Source: Cytophagales bacterium (lineage in GTDB: Bacteria; Bacteroidota; Bacteroidia; Cytophagales; Cyclobacteriaceae). From it: a stretch of 33,876 nucleotides of DNA. Shown one piece after another: positions 1-7,372 of the stretch. Each line of letters opens with the position of its first letter. Within the stretch, counting starts at the first letter, position 1. A program made the translations under genes and the position numbers. The DNA lies in NCBI GenBank assembly GCA_025358885.1, contig JANYHW010000210.1, forward strand, positions 1 to 33,876, written 5' to 3'. The notes under the pieces were generated by a model. That model saw only the letters and a program-made list of their open reading frames with translations. It was not told the DNA's origin and did no database searches.

Positions 1-189
1 GACTCAATAAGCCCCGTGGTTCTTTTGATTGGGGGCATATATAAATTTTGTGAATCCAATCAATTCAACCTGCTTGACCTTGGAACATCCTCCATTGACG
101 GAAGACTTAATTTCAGCCTTCTGGACTTCAAACTCCGACTGGGAGCAGTGCCTTCCATGAAGTTGACATTCGAAAAGGACCTTGTGTGA
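1..189 (+). CDS. C-terminal end of a probable FemAB/GNAT-like acyltransferase (partial, 5' end outside the window)
   Basis: The reading frame is open from the first base and ends in TGA at 187-189, giving the last 62 residues of a protein whose start lies upstream. The visible part contains LLDLGTSSIDGRLNFSLLDF followed by a Leu-Gly-Ala and a short basic segment. This resembles the last strand-helix of the peptidoglycan-bridge/exopolysaccharide type of GNAT (FemAB-like) proteins, which often end with a 'DLGTS...N..L..FK..LG' block. The glycosyltransferase behind it starts inside the last codons (overlap GTGA at 186-189), so the two genes are translationally coupled and probably act in the same surface-polysaccharide pathway. 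Family assignment rests on one short motif and is tentative; the reality of the coding frame is more certain than its function. Confidence 0.55.
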   Translation, partial: DSISPVVLLIGGIYKFCESNQFNLLDLGTSSIDGRLNFSLLDFKLRLGAVPSMKLTFEKDLV

Positions 190-1022
190 ATACACCCCTG
201 GTATCAATCATTTGCCTGAGCTATAATCACGAGCGATTTGTAGCGGAGGCTATTGAATCTGTCTTTCGCCAGACGTATTCACCCATTCAGCTCATTGTCG
301 TTGACGACCACAGTACGGACCAATCGGCATCCGTCATCGAGGATATTCTTTCCGGACATCCGGAGGTTGAGTTTTTTCCCCTTGCTTCCAATGAGGGCAA
401 TTGCAAGGCGTTCAACCGCGGCTTTGAAAAAACAAAGGGTGAGTTCATCATCGATCTTGCTGCAGACGATGTGCTGGAACCTGAGCGTGTGGAGAAAGGT
501 TTGAAGGCACTTCAGGAGGCAGGAAAGGACACTGGCGTCCATTTTTCAAATGCTCAACTTATCGATGAAAATGGAACATCAATGGGCTATCACGCCGATC
601 GTTCCCAATCTATTCCACAAGGCGATATCTATAAAGAAGTTCTTTCGAGGTATTTTATTAGTACGCCTACGATGATGACGCGACGGGAGGTATTTGAAAA
701 ATTGGGAGGATATGATGAGTCCCTGGCTTACGAGGATTTTGATTTTTGGGTGAGGTCTTCGCGGTACTTCCGGTACATCTATTCCCCGGAAGCCCTCGTA
801 AAACGCAGGGTTCTAACCTCCTCCATGGGCAAGAATCAGTACAAGCGAGGCAGCGCGCAATTGGCGTCAACACTCAAGGTTTGTGAAAAAGCACTGGCAT
901 TGAACCGGACTCCCGATGAACGCCATGCCTTGCGCAAGCGAATGCGATATGAAATGAGAAAGGCACTTACTCTCGGTGAGTTGAGGATAGCGTGGAGTTA
1001 TCTGAAGCTTCAGCAAGCCTGA
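186..1022 (+). CDS. Family 2 glycosyltransferase
   Basis: A 278-residue GT-A fold glycosyltransferase that would move a sugar from a nucleotide donor onto a growing surface glycan in the cytoplasm. The N-terminus PLVSIICLSYNHERFVAEAI is the classic GT2 opening. It is followed by VVDDHSTD (donor-binding Asp pair, about residues 38-45), a metal-binding LAADD near residue 92, and the acceptor-side ED in LAYEDFDFW near residue 181. It has no transmembrane segment, so it is a soluble or membrane-associated enzyme. It starts at a GTG that overlaps the stop of the upstream acyltransferase-like gene by 4 bases, a sign of translational coupling. The next gene (rsgA) is convergent and only 3 bases away. 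Sugar specificity cannot be read from the sequence. Confidence 0.88.
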   Translation: MNTPLVSIICLSYNHERFVAEAIESVFRQTYSPIQLIVVDDHSTDQSASVIEDILSGHPEVEFFPLASNEGNCKAFNRGFEKTKGEFIIDLAADDVLEPERVEKGLKALQEAGKDTGVHFSNAQLIDENGTSMGYHADRSQSIPQGDIYKEVLSRYFISTPTMMTRREVFEKLGGYDESLAYEDFDFWVRSSRYFRYIYSPEALVKRRVLTSSMGKNQYKRGSAQLASTLKVCEKALALNRTPDERHALRKRMRYEMRKALTLGELRIAWSYLKLQQA

Positions 1023-1025
1023 AGC

Positions 1026-1940
1026 TCACTTTCTGTTGTCATCACCCATGACCATACTGACATAGCTGTCATAGCGGCTCAAGGCGATGTGACCTTCTTC
1101 GACCTCCCGGCGAATACGGCAAGCGGGCTCTGTCAGATGAAGGCATCGGGATCCAAACTTGCAATCCATCCTGAGCTCGCGCATTTCTGGAAAGTAATCG
1201 GAGATCTCTTGCTGACCCATTTCCACAAGTCCCCACTCTTTGATTCCAGGTGTATCGATAACAAAAGTCTTTTTATCGATGGGAAACATCTCCGCAAAAG
1301 TAGTAGTGTGGGTCCCCTTGTTTGTAAAATCTGATACTTCGCTCACCGTTTGATGGATTCCGGGAACGAGTTTGTTTAGCAAAGTAGATTTGCCTACGCC
1401 TGAATGCCCGGCCACCAAAGTTGTTTTGTCTTTCACAAGAGCCTGAACCAATTTGACATCATCATTCATCGCCGAAATGACTTCTGTTTTTACATCAATT
1501 GATTGGTAAATCTTTTGGAGGTCCTCTGCCGCGCGTATGTCCTGCGGTGACATCAAATCTTTCTTGTTGATCAGGAGAACCTGGGGAATACGAAATGATT
1601 CTGCACTCACGAGGAACCTGTCGATGAAACCAAGTGAAGTGCGTGGTTGCTTGAGAGTGGCAATCAGGAGAACCTGGTCAACATTGGCAGCCAGCACCTG
1701 ACTGTGACCTGTCTTCTTTACAGATTGACGCAAGATGTGATTGTCGCGGGATTTTACTTCAGTAATGGAGGCATCATCCTTGTCCGCGAGCAATTCAACC
1801 CGGTCACCCACCGCCACCGGATTAGTTTCTTTTGCAGCATCCAGCCTCAGTTTCCCTTGCAAGCGACAGTTATACTTTTTGCCGTCTTGGCCCATGACTT
1901 CGTACCACGACCCGGTCGATTTCATTACGCGGCCTTCCAT
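1026..1940 (-). CDS. rsgA: Ribosome small-subunit-dependent GTPase A
   Basis: A circularly permuted GTPase that acts late in 30S subunit maturation. An N-terminal OB-fold region (about residues 1-75) is followed by G4 (NKKD, 125-128), then G1 (GHSGVGKST, 178-186) and G3 (DTPG, 229-232). This permuted order is diagnostic of the family. The C-terminal zinc knuckle is complete: Cys260, Cys266, His268, Cys274. The length of 304 residues is normal. The chosen ATG lies inside the end of waaA (16-base overlap). A second ATG five codons later forms TAATG with the waaA stop, so translation may restart there, but the family normally carries the residues before KSTGSW, favouring the longer form. It is probably co-transcribed with waaA. 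Confidence 0.95.
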   Translation of the reverse strand: MEGRVMKSTGSWYEVMGQDGKKYNCRLQGKLRLDAAKETNPVAVGDRVELLADKDDASITEVKSRDNHILRQSVKKTGHSQVLAANVDQVLLIATLKQPRTSLGFIDRFLVSAESFRIPQVLLINKKDLMSPQDIRAAEDLQKIYQSIDVKTEVISAMNDDVKLVQALVKDKTTLVAGHSGVGKSTLLNKLVPGIHQTVSEVSDFTNKGTHTTTFAEMFPIDKKTFVIDTPGIKEWGLVEMGQQEISDYFPEMRELRMDCKFGSRCLHLTEPACRIRREVEEGHIALSRYDSYVSMVMGDDNRK

Positions 1941-3187
1941 GACGAAATGATTTTTTTGGAGTAATCTACAATCTTTGCGGATGCACCAAGGTTCTCCACC
2001 ACATATTGCCGGGTAACTTCACATGCGAGCAGGTAGGCCTCCGGGTGATTTACCATGAGCTCGTACTTTGATTTGAGGTCTAAGAAGCTGCCCACCTCAA
2101 AAGCACCTCCCCGGTTAACAAGATCCACAGCCTCCTGGTATTTGTGAAATGCCTTGTTTCCAAAAAATATGGGAATGCCCTGGCAGGCAGCTTCAAGGAT
2201 GTTGTGGAGCCCTTCGCCAAAGGCGCCGCCCACATAGGCGAATTCACCATATTGATATAAACGTGAAAGCATTCCAACATTATCAATAAGAAGTACAGAG
2301 GCTTCATGCGAGTTCAGACCATGCGCTGCGGAGTATCGAATGGTCTTGCCCTTGATAGATTTCTCAATGCTTTGGAGGAACTCCTCCCTGATCTCGTGGG
2401 GGACGATGATAAACTTTATCTTCTGCCCGTTTTCATTAATAAAGGGATACAGAATTTCCATATCGTCAAGCCATGCGCTGCCGATGACGACAAGCTTTTG
2501 ATCCCCTTTGAACTCTGCGGCCAACGGGATTCCAGATGCCTCTTGAATGATCTGATACACCCGGTCAAACCGCGTGTCACCAGCGAGGGTGACATGGTGA
2601 ATGTCTATGGATGCGAGCAAATCAACCGATTCCTTATTCTGTACAAAAAAATGATCAAATGATTGAAGCATTTTTCTGAAAAGGTTGCCGTACGATTTGA
2701 AGAATATTTGTTCTGACCTGAATATGGAGGAGACGGATATGAGGGGAATGTTTCTTTTGTGAAGTTCTGCGGTGTAGTGGTACCAGAATTCATACTTCAC
2801 AAATACAGCCAGTGCTGGCCGAATGTTTTCAGCAAACCACACGGCATGGCGAGGACTGTCCCACGGAAGGTAAAACACGAAATCAGCATGTTCATAGTTT
2901 TTTCTTACCTCAAATCCGGATGGGGAGAAGAATGTAAGCAGCACCTTCGTTTCGGGTCGCCATGACTTAATGGCCTCTATGAGAGGTCGGCCCTGCTCAA
3001 ATTCCCCCAGGGAGGCGCAATGGAACCACACCAATGCCTGGGATTGAGAAAGGGGAAAAGTTCTTTGAAGTTGTTGCTTCTGCTCCTGTCGGCCCCGCCG
3101 GAAGGTCTTTGCTTTTGGGTTGAACAAGGAGGCCAGGGCATAGGCGAACCGCAACAGCAGAATACTTATGTTATAAAGCGTCACCAT
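1925..3187 (-). CDS. waaA: 3-deoxy-D-manno-octulosonic acid (Kdo) transferase
   Basis: A 420-residue GT-B glycosyltransferase of the inner membrane that attaches Kdo to the lipid A precursor. It starts with a membrane-anchoring hydrophobic helix (residues 1-22), followed by WFHCASLGEFEQGRP with the catalytic-type Glu62, then a VFYLPWDSP and KYEFWYH region, a nucleotide-sugar domain with VIGSAWLDD, and the CMP-Kdo-binding GAFGEGLHNILEA block near the C-terminus. The frame is open 18 codons further upstream, but family members begin at the 'MxxLYNISILL' helix, so the ATG at 3185-3187 is chosen. The stop overlaps rsgA. The upstream neighbour is divergent, with an 89-bp gap for promoters. The gene shows that the organism makes lipopolysaccharide or a Kdo-containing lipid A. 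Confidence 0.93.
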   Translation of the reverse strand: MVTLYNISILLLRFAYALASLFNPKAKTFRRGRQEQKQQLQRTFPLSQSQALVWFHCASLGEFEQGRPLIEAIKSWRPETKVLLTFFSPSGFEVRKNYEHADFVFYLPWDSPRHAVWFAENIRPALAVFVKYEFWYHYTAELHKRNIPLISVSSIFRSEQIFFKSYGNLFRKMLQSFDHFFVQNKESVDLLASIDIHHVTLAGDTRFDRVYQIIQEASGIPLAAEFKGDQKLVVIGSAWLDDMEILYPFINENGQKIKFIIVPHEIREEFLQSIEKSIKGKTIRYSAAHGLNSHEASVLLIDNVGMLSRLYQYGEFAYVGGAFGEGLHNILEAACQGIPIFFGNKAFHKYQEAVDLVNRGGAFEVGSFLDLKSKYELMVNHPEAYLLACEVTRQYVVENLGASAKIVDYSKKIISSWKAA

Positions 3188-3253
3188 GGTCGATGGTTCA
3201 AAGATAGACTTTGAATTCAATCTTGAACACTTTCCGGACAATTGAAACTTCTG

Positions 3254-3260
3254 TACTTTG
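3254..3260 (+). promoter_or_regulatory. Possible Bacteroidota-type -7 box for the MBL hydrolase gene
   Basis: TACTTTG lies 16 bases before the chosen ATG at 3277. It is one base shorter than the phylum consensus TAnnTTTG and has no clear TTG box at the usual distance, so this is only a weak candidate. It does support a start at 3277 rather than at upstream TTG codons. Confidence 0.25.
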
Positions 3261-3276
3261 GTCGACCCGATTGCTT

Positions 3277-4674
3277 ATGACCATACAATTTCTTGGAGCC
3301 GCGCGAACGACGACCGGCTCAATGTATCTGCTGACGATAAACAAGAAGAAAATTTTGCTTGAGTGTGGCCTGTACCAGGGAAAGCGCGCCGAGTCAACTG
3401 AACAAAACCTGAATTTTCCATTTGATCCTTCGGCTCTGGATGTCGCCATCCTCAGCCATGCCCACATTGATCACTGTGGAAATTTCCCCAATCTCTACAG
3501 GCAGGGATTTCACGGCAATATTTTCTGTACTCATGCCACACAGGATTTGGCGGCCATCATGCTACAGGACTCAGCCCATATACAGGAATCGGACGCTGAA
3601 TATGTTTCGAAGATAAGATCAAGAAATCATGAGGCTCCGGTTAAGCCGTTGTACACACGCGAAGATGCTGAAAGAGTGATGAGGCAATTTGTAGCGATAG
3701 GATATGACCGACCCATTCAGTTTTCAGAAGGAGTGACTTTGCAATTTGTGGACGCTGGTCATATTCTGGGATCTGCTCAAGTGGTGTTGGATATTCAGGA
3801 AGGCGAAAAGAAACTGAGATATTTATTTACAGGAGATGTGGGACGTGGTGGTGATCCGATCCTTCGCGATCCTCAGGGTGTTGATGGAGTAGACTACCTT
3901 CACATTGAAAGTACCTATGGCAACCGCATTCACGACGCAAAAGGAGGCGAAGCAGATGAGCTCGTGGGTGAAATTGTGCAAAAAACTTTCGCACACCGGG
4001 GTAAAGTCATTGTTCCGGCATTTGCTGTTGGAAGAACGCAACAGATCGTGTGGGCCATCAACAAACTGTTGAAGAAAAAATCCATGCAACCTGTTCCTGT
4101 GTTTGTAGACAGTCCCCTGGCCGTAAATGCCACCGAAGTGTACCGCCTTCACCCCGAATGTTTTAATGCGCAGATTTATCAATATTTGATGAATGAGGGA
4201 AACCCTTTTGAAGCTCCCAATGTAACCTACATCCGGGACGTTGCTCAATCCAGAAAGTTGAATGCATTGAATGGTCCGATCATGATCATTAGCGCATCGG
4301 GTATGGCGGAGGCTGGACGAATTCTTCACCACCTGAAGAACAACATCAGTGACCCTAACAATCTCATACTCTTCATGGGGTATTGTGCTGAACACACCCT
4401 CGGTGCCAAAATCAGGAACGGTCAGTCACCGGTAAATATTTTTGGGGAACCTTATATCGTGAGGGCTCAAATCGGATCGATGGATTCATTATCCGGTCAT
4501 GCTGACAAAAATGAGTTGATCGAGCACCTGGACAGGATAAAAGGAAAACTTAGAAAAATCTTTGTCACGCATGGAGAAGAGGAGCAAGCCCTCCCTTTTG
4601 CCGATACCCTAAGGGCCCATCGCCCGGAAGCTGAAGTCCTGGTTCCCGTAAAAGGTCAGGCGGTTGAGATCTAA
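3277..4674 (+). CDS. MBL-fold/beta-CASP metallohydrolase, CPSF73-like RNA-processing nuclease family
   Basis: A 465-residue metallo-beta-lactamase protein of the CPSF73/Ysh1-like class, known or presumed to cut RNA in a two-zinc centre. Visible motifs are HAHIDH (residues 61-66), the motif 4 region FTGDVGRGGDP, the HIESTYGNR strand, the beta-CASP core with VPAFAVGRTQQIV, SASGMAEAGRILHHL, and the C-terminal SGHADKNEL and VTHGEE metal ligands. All are intact, so activity is expected. The length fits the bacterial family without an added KH domain. The frame remains open upstream through a TTG at 3211, but MTIQFLGAARTTTGS is the natural family start. It is divergent from waaA and probably monocistronic. 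Its RNA substrate is not known from sequence. Confidence 0.9.
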   Translation: MTIQFLGAARTTTGSMYLLTINKKKILLECGLYQGKRAESTEQNLNFPFDPSALDVAILSHAHIDHCGNFPNLYRQGFHGNIFCTHATQDLAAIMLQDSAHIQESDAEYVSKIRSRNHEAPVKPLYTREDAERVMRQFVAIGYDRPIQFSEGVTLQFVDAGHILGSAQVVLDIQEGEKKLRYLFTGDVGRGGDPILRDPQGVDGVDYLHIESTYGNRIHDAKGGEADELVGEIVQKTFAHRGKVIVPAFAVGRTQQIVWAINKLLKKKSMQPVPVFVDSPLAVNATEVYRLHPECFNAQIYQYLMNEGNPFEAPNVTYIRDVAQSRKLNALNGPIMIISASGMAEAGRILHHLKNNISDPNNLILFMGYCAEHTLGAKIRNGQSPVNIFGEPYIVRAQIGSMDSLSGHADKNELIEHLDRIKGKLRKIFVTHGEEEQALPFADTLRAHRPEAEVLVPVKGQAVEI

Positions 4675-4785
4675 CTCCTTCTGGGTTATAGTGTCATCAA
4701 GTTACCTTCTGCATTTGTGCTGAATACACTCCAGGCCAGTCATATGCCGATTGCTCTTTGAGTTTTCAAGTTCATTTCCCTTTTG

Positions 4786-4793
4786 TACCTTTC
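4786..4793 (+). promoter_or_regulatory. Possible -7 box for the DUF6588 gene
   Basis: TACCTTTC matches the TAnnTTTG consensus at seven of eight positions and stands 11-20 bases before the two possible ATG codons (4805 and 4814). There is no clear TTG at the best distance. It is a weak candidate, but the position fits the very short leaders common in this phylum. Confidence 0.3.
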
Positions 4794-4804
4794 CTTCAAT
4801 AAAA

Positions 4805-5884
4805 ATGCGAATTATGAGAAATAAACTGCTTCTACTGATGATTCTCGCCGGCCCTGTCGCCCTGGCGCAGACTAGCAATAACCTGAGCAGCATCGCCAAG
4901 TTTTTCCCTGCCGCGGCTGTTCTCTCTGGAGGTGACGCCAATGTTCAGTCTTTGGTGGGAGGGTATATCAAACCTGTTGGGGAAGATTTCGGAGCCTTGA
5001 TGAACAATGGATGGTACTCAACAGCCTCCACACATCAGCGGTTCGGATTTGATATTTCCGTGACGATGAACACCATCACAGCAAAGAGTGACCAAAAGTA
5101 TTTTACACCCAGCAACCTGACAGGGGTAAATTACAATGGAACTGTACAGGGTAACAATCAAACTCCGACGGCATATGGCCCGGAGAATGATGCTCCTCTT
5201 TTCAATTTCACCGCGGGTAAGAATAACGGCATTCCATTCCTGGGCCCGGGTGGTGGAAACATTAGCAAGGATATTCCTATTGGTACTTTGTTGGTGCCGA
5301 CGATTCAGGCGGGTATTGGTTTGTTCGCCAATACGGACCTCAAGTTTCGATATACACCTGCCTTTAGTATCAATGGTACCGAATTAAAAAATTGGGGAAT
5401 TGGGTTTCAGCATGATATCAAGCAACACATTCCGGGCCTTAAAATGGTGCCCTTCTCCCTCTCCTTGCTTGTTGCTTATTCAGAACTTACCGCGACGACC
5501 GACCTCAAAGGTTACTACTCTGACCCGACGGGAGGAGGACAAAAGGGATTGGGAGAGACTAAAGGATATACCGCACAGATATTGATCAGCAAAAGCCTGG
5601 CGATAATCAATTTTTATGGAGGCGTTGGTTACAATAACTCATCAACAACTTACTCCATCAAAGGAAGTTTTCTGGTTGATTCAGCACTTAGTCCTGCCGG
5701 GAGTATACCCTTGGTTCAATCTGTAACATTAAAGGACCCATTTAGTCAGAAATATACAGCCAATGGATTTCGCGCTACACTGGGTATGCGATTGAAGTTT
5801 GGTCCCGTTGCCCTCAACGGTGATTACACCTGGGTAAACAGCAAAGGCCTCATGACCCTTGGATTTGGATTTACGTTCAGGTAG
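4805..5884 (+). CDS. DUF6588-type outer-membrane barrel protein
   Basis: A 359-residue exported protein. A signal peptide (MRIMRNKLLLLMILAGPVALAQ, cut after the AQ) is followed by a mature region rich in Gly, Asn and aromatic residues. It contains the family's early 'GGYIKP.GEDFGALMNNGWYSTA' type block and then many alternating strand-like segments, ending in FGFGFTFR, a typical terminal barrel strand. The pattern fits the Bacteroidota DUF6588 family, whose role is unknown; passive transport or adhesion are guesses only. The start at 4805 is preferred because the open frame before it would put 18 odd residues ahead of the signal peptide; 4814 is equally possible. It appears monocistronic and is closed by a strong hairpin terminator at 5910-5947. 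Confidence 0.72.
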   Translation: MRIMRNKLLLLMILAGPVALAQTSNNLSSIAKFFPAAAVLSGGDANVQSLVGGYIKPVGEDFGALMNNGWYSTASTHQRFGFDISVTMNTITAKSDQKYFTPSNLTGVNYNGTVQGNNQTPTAYGPENDAPLFNFTAGKNNGIPFLGPGGGNISKDIPIGTLLVPTIQAGIGLFANTDLKFRYTPAFSINGTELKNWGIGFQHDIKQHIPGLKMVPFSLSLLVAYSELTATTDLKGYYSDPTGGGQKGLGETKGYTAQILISKSLAIINFYGGVGYNNSSTTYSIKGSFLVDSALSPAGSIPLVQSVTLKDPFSQKYTANGFRATLGMRLKFGPVALNGDYTWVNSKGLMTLGFGFTFR

Positions 5885-5909
5885 TCCTGATTGCTTCCAC
5901 TTATCAAAG

Positions 5910-5947
5910 CCTTCGTTACCTGCCCTGGAACGAAGGTTTTCTTTTTT
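5910..5947 (+). terminator. Intrinsic terminator of the DUF6588 gene
   Basis: A perfect 8-bp stem, CCTTCGTT (5910-5917) with AACGAAGG (5929-5936), has an 11-base loop and is followed by TTTTCTTTTTT. The T-tract is only on the plus-strand side, so it serves the DUF6588 transcript. The right arm and T-tract lie inside the last codons of the convergent enoyl-CoA hydratase gene. Confidence 0.85.
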
Positions 5948-6689
5948 CTATGAATGCCTTCATTCCTTCTTTCTGGTCCTGGCTGGCAAACGTGAGGTAA
6001 AAATTCTTTCTTTCAAACATAAGACCTTCGTCAAGTAGGGTTTCGAATGAACGATTTACTGCCTCCTTGGCGAGTTGTACCGAAATTGGGGACATCTGTG
6101 CAATTTCACTGGCGAGGGTGATCGCTTCCTGAAGGTAAAATTCTACCGGAACCACCTTGATCACGAGGCCATATAACAATGCTTCTTCAGCAGAAAGGAA
6201 CCGTCCAGTAAGAATAAGTTCCATGGCTTTTGCTTTGCCGAGAGCCTTCGTGAGCCGTTGGGTTCCGCCGGCCCCGGGGATCGTGCCTAATTTTATTTCA
6301 GGTTGACCAAATTTTGCCGTCTCGGAGGCTATAATCATGTCGCATGTCATGGCAAATTCACATCCGCCACCCAGGGCAAAGCCGGACACGGCAGCAATTA
6401 TTGGTTTCTTCGTTTTTCGAATCTGGTCCCAGGTGCTGAACTGGTCCAACAGCAGCATGTCGATTGCACCCTTGTCGGCCATTTGTTTAATGTCGGCACC
6501 TGCGGCAAATGCCTGGTCATTGCCTGTAATGATAATGACGCGCACAGACTCATCCTGATCCAGCTGTTGCAAGGTGTCGCGAACCTCTTGCATCAATTGA
6601 GGATTGAGTGCATTCAACTCCTTGGGTCGATAGAGTTCAATCAACGCGATGAAAGGCGCCTTTTGCTGGGTTACTTTTATGAATTCCAT
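5916..6689 (-). CDS. Enoyl-CoA hydratase (crotonase family)
   Basis: A 257-residue crotonase that would add water across the 2,3 double bond of enoyl-CoA thioesters in fatty-acid or related oxidation. The oxyanion-hole segments AAGADIKQM (about 62-70) and FALGGGCEFA (104-113) are intact. Both catalytic glutamates of true hydratases are present, Glu111 in GGGCE and Glu131 in FGQPEIKLG, which separates it from isomerase or decarboxylase members. The C-terminal AFIEKRKPSFQGR is typical. It is a single gene: the upstream neighbour is divergent and the downstream neighbour convergent. Its last codons carry the DUF6588 terminator. The exact chain-length preference is unknown. Confidence 0.92.
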   Translation of the reverse strand: MEFIKVTQQKAPFIALIELYRPKELNALNPQLMQEVRDTLQQLDQDESVRVIIITGNDQAFAAGADIKQMADKGAIDMLLLDQFSTWDQIRKTKKPIIAAVSGFALGGGCEFAMTCDMIIASETAKFGQPEIKLGTIPGAGGTQRLTKALGKAKAMELILTGRFLSAEEALLYGLVIKVVPVEFYLQEAITLASEIAQMSPISVQLAKEAVNRSFETLLDEGLMFERKNFYLTFASQDQKEGMKAFIEKRKPSFQGR

Positions 6690-6895
6690 ATCCGGGAAGA
6701 GATTTTGAATTTAAACTTAAGCTAATTTTATTTCATATTTTAGACAACAAACTGACAAATGGGATCGGGATCGCGACGAGGAGCTGGGCATTTCCAAACC
6801 TGGAAGCGGATAAAAAAAGTGCTATGCGTAATTTTATTCCTTTGATCAATACAGGTAACTGATCCCCAAGGAGATTTTTTGATAACAATAGTTAC

Positions 6896-7369
6896 ATGAA
6901 CCGAATTCTCTTTGTATGCCTCGGCAATATTTGCCGTTCTCCTTTGGCGGAAGCCCTTTTTCTTCAGGAAATTGAAAGGCTTGGCTTGGATGGAAAATAT
7001 GAAGGTGCTTCCTGTGGAACTGCCAACTACCATGTGGGAGATCCACCCGATCCACGTACGATTCGCAATGCACTGATGAATGGGACGACCATCACCCATG
7101 TTGGACGGCAATTTGAGGAGGAAGATTTTAAGAGATTCGACCTGATCTTGCCGATGGATGTTAGCAACAGAACCCATATCTTTCGAATGTATGGCGCGGA
7201 CAGCCAACGGCATAAAATCAAATTGATGAGAACCTTTGATGTGATAGGCACAGGTGGAGACGTGCCTGATCCCTTTAACGGCTCTGAGGAGAATTTCCAG
7301 GAAGTCTATGATATCCTCAGCAGGTCTGTGAGGAATCTTGTCCGTGTTCTGGAAGGTGACATTGACTGA
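6896..7369 (+). CDS. Low-molecular-weight protein-tyrosine phosphatase
   Basis: A 157-residue cysteine phosphatase. The catalytic P-loop is at the very N-terminus, VCLGNICRS, with nucleophile Cys8 and Arg14. The general acid is Asp125 in VPDPFNG, the usual 'DP' position of the family. The length matches the 150-160-residue norm. In this phylum such enzymes act on phosphotyrosine proteins, often linked to polysaccharide-export kinases, although no kinase is adjacent here. It is flanked by a divergent crotonase gene (206 bp upstream) and a convergent aspartate kinase 3 bases downstream, so it is transcribed alone. The start is fixed by the P-loop position. A TAATTTTA at 6829-6836 could be a degenerate -7 box. 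Confidence 0.93.
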   Translation: MNRILFVCLGNICRSPLAEALFLQEIERLGLDGKYEGASCGTANYHVGDPPDPRTIRNALMNGTTITHVGRQFEEEDFKRFDLILPMDVSNRTHIFRMYGADSQRHKIKLMRTFDVIGTGGDVPDPFNGSEENFQEVYDILSRSVRNLVRVLEGDID

Positions 7370-7372
7370 GTG

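Noticed and set aside
4-207. A 67-codon minus-strand frame at the window edge
   Set aside because: It lies opposite the plausible C-terminal frame that is translationally coupled to the glycosyltransferase; its composition resembles no protein.
3823-4395. A 190-codon minus-strand frame
   Set aside because: It is fully opposite the MBL hydrolase whose motifs are intact; a typical antisense shadow.
6740-7213. A 157-codon minus-strand frame reaching into the 6690-6895 gap
   Set aside because: It mostly mirrors the phosphatase gene and has no recognisable features; low-complexity translation.
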